Shown here one piece after another: positions 36,107 to 44,390 of a stretch of DNA of 64,000 bases. This stretch comes from AP-15 sp963724435 (GTDB taxonomy: Bacteria > Pseudomonadota > Alphaproteobacteria > ATCC43930 > CGMCC-115725). A program made the position numbers and the translations under genes. Location: NCBI GenBank assembly GCA_963724435.1, contig CAVRUN010000011.1, positions 186,001 to 250,000 of the forward strand, written 5' to 3'. Within the stretch, counting starts at the first letter, position 1. Every line of letters starts with the position of its first letter. Under the pieces are notes generated by a model. That model was not told the origin of the DNA. It did no database searches and worked only from the letters and a program-made list of their open reading frames with translations.

Positions 36107-37052
36107 ATGACGATTTTTACCAATACCTTCGGCCTGGCGATGCGGAATTTCGCGACCTGGCCGGAAATGCCCGATCCGCAGGGGCTGATCGACTACGCTC
36201 TTACGGCCGAGGCGCTGGGTTTCGACTCGGTCTGGGTTTGGGATCACATCCTGCTCGGCGTCGACCCGCCGTTCCCGGTCATCGAACTCATTGACCCTGC
36301 TCGCCGCGATCGCCGCGCGCACCACCAAGATCAAGCTCGGTACCGGCGTCCTGGTTTTGCCGTTGCGCAACCCTGTGGTTTTGGCAAAGGAATTGTCGAG
36401 CCTCGACCTGATCGCCGACGGTCGGCTGCTGCTCGGTATGGCATCGGGCTGGTACAAGCGTGAGTTCGATGCGGTCGGCATCCCATTTCACGAGCGTGGC
36501 CGGATAATGGACCGCAATCTCGAAATCCTGCGCCGCTTGTGGACCGAGGACCAGGTCAACGCCGAATACCCGCCGCATGTGCTGCGCGGCTCGAATATGT
36601 CGCCAAAGCCGTCGCCGTTGCCACCGATCGTTATCGGCGGCTATGTCGACCGGGTATTGAAACGCGCCGCACTCAACGGCGGTTGGCTGACCTATTTCTA
36701 TACGCCAGACGGCTTCACCCAATCCTGGGCTAAGGTGCAAGGCTTCGCCCAGGCCGCCGGAAAGGACCCGGCAAGCCTGCTCAACGCCAATCAGTTGCCG
36801 ATCTATATCGGAGCGTCGCGCGCCGCGGTCGAGGCGCCAATGATGGAATGGCTCGGTCAGGAATGGGATTACGCGGCCTGGAGCCAGTCGACCAAGGATT
36901 CAGCGATCGTCGGCACCGTCGACGAGTGCATCGCGCAATTGCGCGCGCAGCTCGCCGTCGGAGTCCAAAAACTGATCTTCATCCCCTACCGCTATCAGCC
37001 CGAGCAAGTCGAGATCATCGCCCGCGACATCATCCCCCGACTACGCGCTTGA
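36107..37052 (+). pseudogene. LLM-class (TIGR03619-like) flavoprotein, frameshifted
   Basis: From ATG 36107 the N-terminal barrel strand FTNTFGLAMRNFATWPEMP and FDSVWVWDHILLG are read correctly. The frame breaks near 36,290 after PFPVIE. The expected continuation, LTLLAAIAARTTKIKLGTG, is one base further on and runs to 37052 through LDLIADGRLLLGMASGWYK. Deleting one base would give an intact protein of about 314 residues, probably an FMN- or F420-dependent oxidoreductase. It follows the CoA-transferase genes closely and would belong to the same operon. Confidence 0.8.
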
Positions 37053-37197
37053 CCCGGTTGTGAGACCGTTAGACTAGCCGAGTAAAACCTGGCAAGGTAA
37101 CGATTTGATCCCTGCGGCTCCGAAATTCTGCCGCGGCATGCTGCAATTTGGACGTGAGGCTCTTCCGCCCTGCAGGCGTAAATATCGGGCGGCATCT

Positions 37198-37410
37198 TCA
37201 ATTGCTACTCGCTCCGGTCGTCTGTTGACGTCGGCGCCTAATGAATTGCTTAATCGATTGGAACTCTTCGGCGGTGACCGGTAGCAGAATCTCGGCGGCC
37301 TTCCAGTCGGCCATTGTGGTCGGTGGAATATCGGAATAATCGATCTCCGCCTCCGGAGTGTCGAACAGCCTCGCGAAGTATCCTTTTGGCTTATCCGTTC
37401 GTGTATTCAT
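37198..37410 (-). CDS. BrnA-like antitoxin
   Basis: 70 residues. EIDYSDIPPTTMADWKAAEI matches the N-terminal toxin-binding part of BrnA-type antitoxins. The C-terminal half, PVTAEEFQSIKQFIRRRRQ, is shorter than the usual BrnA ribbon-helix-helix domain, so DNA binding may be reduced or different. Its start overlaps the end of the brnT-like gene by 20 bases, and the order toxin then antitoxin is that of brnTA. Confidence 0.6.
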   Translation of the reverse strand: MNTRTDKPKGYFARLFDTPEAEIDYSDIPPTTMADWKAAEILLPVTAEEFQSIKQFIRRRRQQTTGASSN

Positions 37411-37711
37411 AATAGACCTGTTGCTCCTCTGCGTTGGCCGGTCGCATCGAGATGATCCGGCATTTCCGGTTGCGCGGCGTGTAAACGATCACCACCACGC
37501 GACCGTAGAGCTCGCCAAGCACCATAAAGCGCGGCTCCGTTGAGCGCCGCCGTCTCGTGTCTTGGCGACGCACAAGCGGCCCTCGGAAGACAATACGAGC
37601 CGCCTCAAAGACGAAATCGCGGTCAGCAAAGGTGTCGAGGCTCTTTTTGCGATTCCATTCGAAGTCCTCGTCACGGTAGGGCGAAACCCAGAGCCGATAG
37701 ACGACTGCCAC
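37391..37711 (-). CDS. brnT: BrnT-like RNase toxin
   Basis: 106 residues from a GTG start. DFEWNRKKSLDTFADRDFVFEAARIVF is the BrnT opening, in which FEW..K and the following F..A segments are conserved. RFMVLGELYGRVVVIVYTPR and CRIISMRPANAEEQQVYYEY are the second half with the RIIS-R signature. BrnT is a RelE-fold mRNA endonuclease inactivated by BrnA. The gene begins six bases after the pxpA stop on the same strand, so readthrough from pxpA is likely in addition to any local promoter. Confidence 0.75.
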   Translation of the reverse strand: MAVVYRLWVSPYRDEDFEWNRKKSLDTFADRDFVFEAARIVFRGPLVRRQDTRRRRSTEPRFMVLGELYGRVVVIVYTPRNRKCRIISMRPANAEEQQVYYEYTNG

Positions 37712-37717
37712 TTGAAC

Positions 37718-38494
37718 CTAGCTGAGCGGCATCTCCGGCAGGGTGACGATGTCGATGCCAGCGGCTTCGAGGCCTTGGCGCACCGCGCGGGCGGCAATCA
37801 CCGCCGAGGGTTCGTCGCCATGCAGGCACAAGGTATCGAGGCGCACCTTTAGCCGTTTGCCGGTGCGCGAGATGATTTCCTCGTTGACGACCATATTGAC
37901 AACGCGATCGCGGATCTCGTCCGGGTCATGCAACACCGCACCCGGTATCTTGCGCGAGGTGAGATTGCCGTCATCGTCATAAAGCCGATCGCAAAACCCC
38001 TCGCGCGCCAGACGCAGGCCCAGTTCCTGCGCCGCTTTCTCCATCTGCGAGCCGGCGAGCGCCACATAAATCAGGTCGCGGTCGACGGTCTTCATCGCCC
38101 GGCCGACGGCCAATGCTAACTCGATGTCCTCAGCCGCCATGTTGTTCAAGGCGCCATGTGTTTTCACATGCGTGACCTTGCGACCGACATAGGCAGCCAT
38201 CGCCTGCAACGCGCCGATCTGGTAGGCGATCATGTATTCGAGGTCGCGCGGGTTGATGTCGATCCGGCGGCGGCCAAACCCCCACAAATCGTTGAATCCG
38301 GGATGCGCGCCGATGCTGACATCCGCCTCCGCTGCGAGACTGACGAGCCGATGCATCGTCACCGGGTCGCCGGCGTGAAATCCACAAGCGATGCTCGCTG
38401 AACGGATGATCTTCATCAACGCGGCATCGTCGCCCATTTCCCAGGCGCCAAAACCCTCGCCCATATCGGCATTGAGATTGATCGCTTTTGCCAT
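37718..38494 (-). CDS. pxpA: 5-oxoprolinase subunit A (LamB/YcsF family)
   Basis: 258 residues from ATG 38494, with GAGGAG six bases upstream; a longer frame upstream is rejected. INLNADMGEGFGAWEMGDD at the N-terminus, SIACGFHAGDP, GAHPGFNDLWGFGRR and LCLHGDEPSA near the C-terminus are the family signatures, with the Asp and His residues of the metal-dependent active site. With PxpB and PxpC it hydrolyses 5-oxoproline to glutamate using ATP. It is divergent from pxpBC across 64 bases. Confidence 0.92.
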   Translation of the reverse strand: MAKAINLNADMGEGFGAWEMGDDAALMKIIRSASIACGFHAGDPVTMHRLVSLAAEADVSIGAHPGFNDLWGFGRRRIDINPRDLEYMIAYQIGALQAMAAYVGRKVTHVKTHGALNNMAAEDIELALAVGRAMKTVDRDLIYVALAGSQMEKAAQELGLRLAREGFCDRLYDDDGNLTSRKIPGAVLHDPDEIRDRVVNMVVNEEIISRTGKRLKVRLDTLCLHGDEPSAVIAARAVRQGLEAAGIDIVTLPEMPLS

Positions 38495-38558
38495 GCCCGG
38501 CTCCTCACGCTTATTCTCGTCAACTAAGTGCGATCGCCGATTGTAGCAAGGAATTGAA

Positions 38559-39281
38559 GTGACGGTGCGTTTCCTGTCGGTCGGCGACCGCGCGCTGACC
38601 GTCGAATTCGGCGACGCGATCGACCACGAGCTGAGCCGCAAAGTCCTGCGCCTCGATCGCGTGATCCGCGCCGAGCGCCTGTCGGGGGTTGTCGAGACCG
38701 TACCGACCTTTCGCTCGCTGACGTTGCATTACGATCCGGCGACGACCTCGCGGGCCGAGCTCGAACGCACCATCACCGGGTTGCTCGACCGGCGCGACAC
38801 TAGCGCCGCCGTGGCGCGGCTGTGGCGAATCCCGGTATGCTATTCGGGCGAATATGCCCCGGATCTGGACGATGTCTCGCGGCGGACGGAGCTTTCAACA
38901 GACGATGTCGTCGATCTGCACAGCAGGGTGCGCTACCACGTTTACATGCTCGGGTTTTTGCCGGGCTTCCCGTATATGGGCGATCTGCCGCCGCAGCTGG
39001 CCTTGCCGCGGCGGGCTGATCCGCGGGTCCGGGTCCCGGCCGGATCGATTGCTATCGCGACCACGCTGACCGCAATCTATCCCTATGACAGCCCCGGCGG
39101 CTGGCATCTGATCGGGGCGACCCCGATCCGCTTTTTCGACCCCGCTCGCGATCCGCCGTCATTGCTCGCCGCCGGAGACGCGGTCGAGTTCGAGCCAATC
39201 GGTCCGGGTGCGTTCACCGCAATAAGGCAAGCGGTCGACAGCGGCGGCTATACCGTTGAAAATGCGCCGGTCGCGGCATGA
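38559..39281 (+). CDS. pxpB: 5-oxoprolinase subunit B (KipI/AHS1 family)
   Basis: 240 residues from GTG 38559, preceded by AAGGA. RFLSVGDRALTVEFGD at the start, YHVYMLGFLPGFPYMGDLP in the middle and GSIAIATTLTAIYPYDSPGGWHLIG in the C-terminal half are AHS1 signatures. It works with PxpC and PxpA in 5-oxoproline hydrolysis. Its last four bases overlap pxpC (ATGA). Confidence 0.92.
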   Translation: MTVRFLSVGDRALTVEFGDAIDHELSRKVLRLDRVIRAERLSGVVETVPTFRSLTLHYDPATTSRAELERTITGLLDRRDTSAAVARLWRIPVCYSGEYAPDLDDVSRRTELSTDDVVDLHSRVRYHVYMLGFLPGFPYMGDLPPQLALPRRADPRVRVPAGSIAIATTLTAIYPYDSPGGWHLIGATPIRFFDPARDPPSLLAAGDAVEFEPIGPGAFTAIRQAVDSGGYTVENAPVAA

Positions 39282-40309
39282 ATGCCGGCTTGCGCGTGCT
39301 GAACCCCGGTCTGCACACGACGGTGCAGGATCTCGGCCGGATCGGCTACCAAGCGTTTGGCGTTCCGGTTTCGGGCGCGCTCGATAGCCTCGCTTTGCGG
39401 CTCGCTAACGCGCTCGTCGGTAATCCCGAGGGTGCTGCGGCCCTCGAAATTCTGGGCGGCGGACCCACTCTGCAAATCATCGCCGACAGCGTGCGGCTCG
39501 CGATCGCCGGTCCGGGCGCCGGCTTGGTCCTCATTGATAATGGGCGGGCTCTCCCAGCCTGGCAGAGTGTTACGCTCTTTCGCGGCGAGGTCTTCCGGAT
39601 CGTGCTTGGCCGCGAGTCGGTCTGCGCCTATCTCGCAGTCGAGGGTGGCCTTAGCCTCGCGCCGGTTCTCGGCAGCGCCTCGACTTATGCGCGTGCCGGG
39701 CTCGGTGGTTTTCACGGACGGGTACTGCAGCGCGCCGACGAGGTGCCGCTGGCCCTCGACCACTCAGCCGAGGGCGTGGAGCATCATCTGCCTCCCCCGC
39801 CTCTGGCCGCATCCGACGATCTAATCCGTGTCGTCCTCGGCCCGCAACAAAAGTGCTTTACCGAAGAGGCGTTGGCGACCCTACTCAGTTCCGAATATCG
39901 CATCTCGAAACACGCCGACCGCATGGGAATGAGGCTCGACGGCCCGCCATTAGGCCATCGCGACGGTTGGGATATTGTCTCCGACGCAATCGCCACCGGC
40001 GCCATCCAGGTGCCCGGCTCGGGTCAGCCGATCGTACTGCTCGCCGACCATCAGACCACCGGTGGTTACCCAAAGATTGCGACCGTGATCTCAGCCGATC
40101 TCCCGATCGTCGGCCGCCGCCGACCCGGAGATGCGATCCGCTTTGCCGAGGTCTCGGTCGAGCAAGCCGAACAACTGGCCCGCGACGCGGAGGAAAAGAT
40201 GAGCGCGTTGCTTGCGACAATCGAACCCGTATCCACGAGTGGCGGCCTCGACCTCGCCTCGCTCTATGCCGGCAATTTGATCAGCGGGGTCGTCACCGCG
40301 GTGGAATAA
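39278..40309 (+). CDS. pxpC: 5-oxoprolinase subunit C (AHS2 family)
   Basis: 343 residues. LRVLNPGLHTTVQDLGRIGY opens the AHS2 domain and GVPVSGALDSLALRLAN follows; the C-terminal part has RMGMRLDGPPL and QPIVLLADHQTTGGYPKIATV, both conserved. The carboxylation-like chemistry of the AHS1/AHS2 pair resembles the biotin-dependent urea amidolyase domains from which the names come. It ends just before a bidirectional terminator-like hairpin. Confidence 0.92.
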   Translation: MNAGLRVLNPGLHTTVQDLGRIGYQAFGVPVSGALDSLALRLANALVGNPEGAAALEILGGGPTLQIIADSVRLAIAGPGAGLVLIDNGRALPAWQSVTLFRGEVFRIVLGRESVCAYLAVEGGLSLAPVLGSASTYARAGLGGFHGRVLQRADEVPLALDHSAEGVEHHLPPPPLAASDDLIRVVLGPQQKCFTEEALATLLSSEYRISKHADRMGMRLDGPPLGHRDGWDIVSDAIATGAIQVPGSGQPIVLLADHQTTGGYPKIATVISADLPIVGRRRPGDAIRFAEVSVEQAEQLARDAEEKMSALLATIEPVSTSGGLDLASLYAGNLISGVVTAVE

Positions 40310-40314
40310 GCAAA

Positions 40315-40336
40315 GCCCCGACTGGGTGGCCGGGGC
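40315..40336. terminator. Terminator-like hairpin between convergent pxpC and the CVNH gene
   Basis: GCCCCG pairs with CGGGGC around a 10-base loop, six bases after the pxpC stop. On the plus strand a CTCTCTT tract follows; on the minus strand TTTG follows. It would serve both convergent genes. Confidence 0.5.
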
Positions 40337-40351
40337 CTCTCTTCACGCGAT

Positions 40352-41008
40352 TTAGTAGCCGTAAGGGTGGGCCGTCTTCGAAGCCGAGGGCGCGTAATAC
40401 TGGTCTTGCGGAGCCGGGTAGGGACCGTAGGTTCCGCTATACGACCCATAGCCGTTGTAGGCTGGAGCCGGGCCGTAGCCGTTGTAGGCCGGGGCCGCAT
40501 AGCCTTGGTACGGGGCTGGTGGAGGATTCACCGGATAAGCGCCGGTCGCCATTGGCTGTGGCCCGGTCCCGAAGGCGCCGTAGCTGGCTGGCGGCGCGGC
40601 CGAGCTTCCGTAGTTGCTGCCCGATGAACTGCCGTAACTCTCGGGCGAGCTGGCCGATCCCATTTGCGACGAACCACAAAGCAGATCGCCGCCGGCATTC
40701 TGTACCCCACCCGGACAGCTGTCGGCGTGCTGCAGCTGAGTCGTTTGCCAGGTGCCGTCACCCCTGGGACAGAACGCGGTCAAGGTGCCTTGCAGCATCC
40801 GAACGTCCTTGCATTCGCCGAGATAGGAACCTCGCGGCAGTGCTCCTCCGGCCGTTTGCTGGGGCCCTTCGGTTGGCGGCGGGGCGCCGGGCGGTGTGGC
40901 GATCGGATTATTTTGATAGGGCATCAACATGGTTTGTGCCGATGCCGGGGCCGCCAGCATCACGCCAGCGAGCAGAAGCGCAGGAGATGCGGCGAGTATG
41001 GGTCTCAT
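40352..41008 (-). CDS. Exported CVNH-domain protein with a Tyr/Gly/Pro-rich tail
   Basis: 218 residues from ATG 41008 (AAGGAG site). Signal peptide ends ASA; then a short Pro-rich linker. Residues about 60-112 form a cyanovirin-N homology domain: PRGSYLGECKDVRM, GTLTAFCPRGDGTW, DSCPGGVQNAGGDLLC, with the paired Cys expected of the fold. The remaining half is low-complexity with repeated YNGYGPAPAYNGYG-like units. CVNH domains can bind high-mannose glycans, but bacterial ones are mostly uncharacterised, so a sugar- or wall-binding role is inference. Confidence 0.75.
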   Translation of the reverse strand: MRPILAASPALLLAGVMLAAPASAQTMLMPYQNNPIATPPGAPPPTEGPQQTAGGALPRGSYLGECKDVRMLQGTLTAFCPRGDGTWQTTQLQHADSCPGGVQNAGGDLLCGSSQMGSASSPESYGSSSGSNYGSSAAPPASYGAFGTGPQPMATGAYPVNPPPAPYQGYAAPAYNGYGPAPAYNGYGSYSGTYGPYPAPQDQYYAPSASKTAHPYGY

Positions 41009-41155
41009 GCTCCACTCCTTCCAACTGTTCATGCTCGCCAAACAGCCGCGCTATTTGATTTGATCCGCGACGGGGTCGCCCGCGACTGGCTTCCGGCCGT
41101 GCATAGCGCTACTTTCCCGATCAATTTTGTGGTTCTGCCGCTGGAGTTCACGGAA

Positions 41156-42844
41156 ATGGCGCAACTAAGCTATGTTCATGGCGCCAGCGAAACGCCGCTG
41201 ATCGGACAGACGATCGGCAATTACTTCGACCGCGCAGCCGGGCAATATGGGGCGCGCGATGCACTGATCGTGCGTCATCAGAAGATCCGCTGGAGCTGGC
41301 GGGAGCTGAAGCAGCGGGTCGATGATTTTGCCGCCGGCCTCGTAGCACTCGGCCTTAAACGCGGTGAGCGGATCGGGATCTGGTCGCCCAACAATGCTGA
41401 ATGGGTCGTAACCCAATTCGCCACCGCCAAAGCGGGGCTGATCCTGGTCAACATTAACCCCGCTTACCGCGTCACCGAGCTCGAATACGCGCTGAACAAG
41501 GCCGGCTGCAGCGCATTGATTACGGCGACGCGGTTCAAGACTAGCGATTACCTGGCAATGCTGGGCGAACTGGCGCCGGAGCTGGTAACAGCATCGGCTG
41601 GCGCCGTGCGTGCCGCGCGCGCGCCTGCGCTGCGCCTCGTGATTACGATCGGCGAGGACAAAAAACCGGGTTCGGTTCGATTTGACGCGGTTTACGATCT
41701 CGCGGGTAAACCCGAGCAGAACCGGCTCGCGGCACTTGCCGACGAATTGCAGTTCGACGATCCGATCAACATTCAATTCACATCGGGCACGACCGGGTTT
41801 CCGAAGGGGGCGACCCTTACGCACCACAATATTTTGAATAACGGCTTCTTTATTGGCGAAGCGATGCGGCTAGGTCCCGATGATCGCCTGTGCATTCCGG
41901 TACCGCTTTATCACTGCTTTGGCATGGTGCTTGGCAACCTCGCTTGTCTGACTCACGGCTCGGCAATGGTTTATCCGGGCGAAGGCTTCGACCCGCTGGC
42001 GACCCTCGAAACCGTCGAGGCCGAGCGCTGCACCGCCTTACACGGCGTTCCGACAATGTTTATCGCCGAGATGGACCACCCGGACTTCGGGAAATTCGAT
42101 TTAGCGTCGCTGCGCACTGGAATCATGGCAGGCAGCCCGTGCCCGATCGAGGTTATGAGGCGCGCGGTCGAACGAATGCATCTGAAAGAGATTACGATCG
42201 CTTATGGTATGACAGAAACTAGCCCCGTCAGTTTTCAATCCTCGACCGATGATCCGATCGAACGCCGCGTATCGACCGTCGGCCGCATCCAGCCGCATCT
42301 CGAAGTCAAGATTGTCGACGCCGAGGGCCGGGTTGTGCCGCGCGGCACCCCGGGCGAATTGTGGACCCGCGGCTATTCGGTCATGCTCGGCTATTGGAAT
42401 GATGAGGAAAAGACGCGCGAGGCCATCGACCCGGCACGCTGGATGAAAACCGGCGATCTCGCCACGATCGATGATGAAGGCTATTGCAATATCGTCGGCC
42501 GCATAAAGGACATGGTCATCCGGGGCGGGGAGAATGTCTACCCGCGCGAGATCGAGGAGTTCCTGTACCGGCATCCGAAAATCCAGGATGTGCAGGTGAT
42601 CGGCGTCCCCGACTCACGCTATGGCGAGGAATTGTGCGCTTGGGTGCGGTTGCACGATGGCGAGACCGCGACACCCGATGAAATCCGCGCTTTTTGCCAG
42701 GGCCAGATCGCGCACTACAAAATCCCGCGTTATGTGAAATTCGTCGACGAATTTCCAATGACGGTCACCGGCAAGATCCAGAAGTTTATCATGCGCGAGC
42801 AGATGATCGGCGAACTCGGGCTCCATGCCGAAAAGACGGCATAG
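41156..42844 (+). CDS. AMP-forming fatty-acyl-CoA synthetase (ACSF2/FadD-like)
   Basis: 562 residues from ATG 41156; upstream in-frame sequence overlaps the CVNH gene and is rejected. Motifs: FTSGTTGFPKGATLTHHN (P-loop), AYGMTETSPVSFQS (adenine site), WMKTGDLATIDDEGY (hinge) and TVTGKIQKFIMREQ with the catalytic Lys. FRPHCE-like RGGENVYPREIEEF marks the C-terminal swing domain. It activates a medium- or long-chain carboxylate. It stands alone, so the pathway is not shown by context. Confidence 0.88.
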   Translation: MAQLSYVHGASETPLIGQTIGNYFDRAAGQYGARDALIVRHQKIRWSWRELKQRVDDFAAGLVALGLKRGERIGIWSPNNAEWVVTQFATAKAGLILVNINPAYRVTELEYALNKAGCSALITATRFKTSDYLAMLGELAPELVTASAGAVRAARAPALRLVITIGEDKKPGSVRFDAVYDLAGKPEQNRLAALADELQFDDPINIQFTSGTTGFPKGATLTHHNILNNGFFIGEAMRLGPDDRLCIPVPLYHCFGMVLGNLACLTHGSAMVYPGEGFDPLATLETVEAERCTALHGVPTMFIAEMDHPDFGKFDLASLRTGIMAGSPCPIEVMRRAVERMHLKEITIAYGMTETSPVSFQSSTDDPIERRVSTVGRIQPHLEVKIVDAEGRVVPRGTPGELWTRGYSVMLGYWNDEEKTREAIDPARWMKTGDLATIDDEGYCNIVGRIKDMVIRGGENVYPREIEEFLYRHPKIQDVQVIGVPDSRYGEELCAWVRLHDGETATPDEIRAFCQGQIAHYKIPRYVKFVDEFPMTVTGKIQKFIMREQMIGELGLHAEKTA

Positions 42845-43095
42845 GTTCGGCTGGCGCCATTACTAAATGCAGTTCGTGAAGGCGAAGGATCAGCCTCGGG
42901 GCCGAGTGGCCGCTATTTTCTTATGACCCCGCGCCGCGCTGAAAACAAACCGCCCCAGACCCTGAAATAGACATGCCCGTCCTGGGCAATCCGAGTTGAA
43001 GCGGAACAACTGTCGGGCTATTGCCGTTCTTCCGAACTGGCGGCTGTGGCTTTCCACATTGGCGAGAGCCGCGAGAACTGGAGAAGGAACCCAGG

Positions 43096-43368
43096 GTGAA
43101 AACACGATCGTTTGTCACCGGTGTCGTCGGCGCCGGGATGATCTTGGCTTTGGCGAGTTGCACAAATCCCTATGATCCCGGGCAACGGGCACTCGGAGGC
43201 GCCGCGATCGGGGCCGGCACCGGGGCGGCGATCGGCGCTATTGCCGGCGGCGGCACTGGTGCTGCAATCGGTGCGGCGACTGGCGGCGCGGTAGGCGCTG
43301 TCACCGGCGCTGCGACAACCCCTCCGCCGCCGGGCTATTTTCCGCCGCCGCCGCCGCCGCGTTATTAG
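43096..43368 (+). CDS. Small glycine-zipper lipoprotein
   Basis: 90 residues from GTG 43096, preceded by AAGGA. A lipobox LALASC puts the lipidated Cys at residue 23. The mature part is a run of GAAIGAGTGAAIGAIAGGG-type glycine-zipper repeats (about 35-75) and a Pro tail ending PPPPPPRY. Such YMGG/glycine-zipper proteins insert in or lie against the outer membrane. Function unknown. Confidence 0.75.
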   Translation: MKTRSFVTGVVGAGMILALASCTNPYDPGQRALGGAAIGAGTGAAIGAIAGGGTGAAIGAATGGAVGAVTGAATTPPPPGYFPPPPPPRY

Positions 43369-43384
43369 TTGAAATAATATAGCA

Positions 43385-43408
43385 CCCGGCAGTCGCGAGG
43401 CTGCCGGG
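43385..43408. terminator. Terminator-like hairpin between convergent lipoprotein genes
   Basis: CCCGGCAG pairs perfectly with CTGCCGGG around an 8-base loop, 17 bases after the glycine-zipper gene and 38 before the end of the convergent lipoprotein gene. No long T-run follows on either strand. Confidence 0.45.
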
Positions 43409-43445
43409 GTCATTGCGAAGAACCTGACTGGCAAATTTCGCCGGA

Positions 43446-44297
43446 TCAACCCGGCGGCGCGGATTTAATTTCGTCGGCAATTTGCTGCACCACCGCTCGC
43501 TTGGCCGGCGAATTGGATTGCGCAGGAACCGCCGCTTCAATCACGCGCGGCGCTGGCGACCGGACCGGAGGTGTGGAGGTCTCGATCAGTCGCGGAGCAT
43601 GGTGCCGGACCGCGGGTTGCGGCTGAACCTCTATCGAATTTGCCCGTGGGCCGATCGACCGCGGCCCGAACCCCGAGCCAGGGGGGCAAGCATTGCCGGA
43701 TTTGCTGACCGAAACCTTTGGCGCGGCGCCGTTCCCCGAATACGAGTAGACCATTTGCTCGCTGCAGGTGCCGGCGCCGGTGCTGGTCGAGGTGACGACC
43801 ACCCCCGACACCTGTCCCAGTCCGCCCGGCGGCATCGATGCCATCGCCGCCTCGATCGCCGGATTTGGCCCGACTAGCCAAATCGGTGCGTCGGCGAGCG
43901 CTCTCGCCTGAGCGATAAGGCGCGCCGCCGCAGCCTGTTGACCTGCGGCTAATCGATAAAATTCGGCCGGGGGCGCCGTCACCACGTCAAACCCTTGATC
44001 TGCCCAGAGCTGCGGGCTGGCGGACACTATGTCCCCGGGACCGGGGAGCATGACTACGATAGCGGCAGGCGTATTGGGCCTGATCGCATAGACCGGGACG
44101 GCGCCGCCATCGGCGGGCTGCACCCCGATTGTCGCGGCTGGCGCATAAGCCTGCGGCGGAGAGTATGCGGCAGGTGGTGCGTAGCCCGAACCTGGCGCAT
44201 AGGCCTGCGGCGGCCCTCCGACGCCATAACTGCAGCCGGTAACGATCGGCAATATTGCAAGGCAGCCGCAGAGGGTTACGGCTCGCTGCTTCCACAT
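43446..44297 (-). CDS. Proline-rich lipoprotein with a hydrolase-like core
   Basis: 283 residues from ATG 44297 with GGAGG seven bases upstream. Lipobox IVTGC gives a lipidated Cys near residue 22. A Tyr/Pro/Ala-rich linker follows, then a core of about 120 residues: AAIVVMLPGPGDIVSASPQLW, GFDVVTAPP, DAPIWLVGPNPAIEAA and VSGVVVTSTSTG, which reads like the strands of a reduced alpha/beta hydrolase without a nucleophile elbow. Three more Cys are present in the core. Envelope location is clear; function is not. Confidence 0.65.
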   Translation of the reverse strand: MWKQRAVTLCGCLAILPIVTGCSYGVGGPPQAYAPGSGYAPPAAYSPPQAYAPAATIGVQPADGGAVPVYAIRPNTPAAIVVMLPGPGDIVSASPQLWADQGFDVVTAPPAEFYRLAAGQQAAAARLIAQARALADAPIWLVGPNPAIEAAMASMPPGGLGQVSGVVVTSTSTGAGTCSEQMVYSYSGNGAAPKVSVSKSGNACPPGSGFGPRSIGPRANSIEVQPQPAVRHHAPRLIETSTPPVRSPAPRVIEAAVPAQSNSPAKRAVVQQIADEIKSAPPG

Positions 44298-44390
44298 CGA
44301 TACGCCTCCTCCGATAGTCGATTTCGGCTCGAAAGATCCTTCTAGATTTGGGCGATTTTTTGACCTGCTCGGCGCCAAAACGGGACAGTT

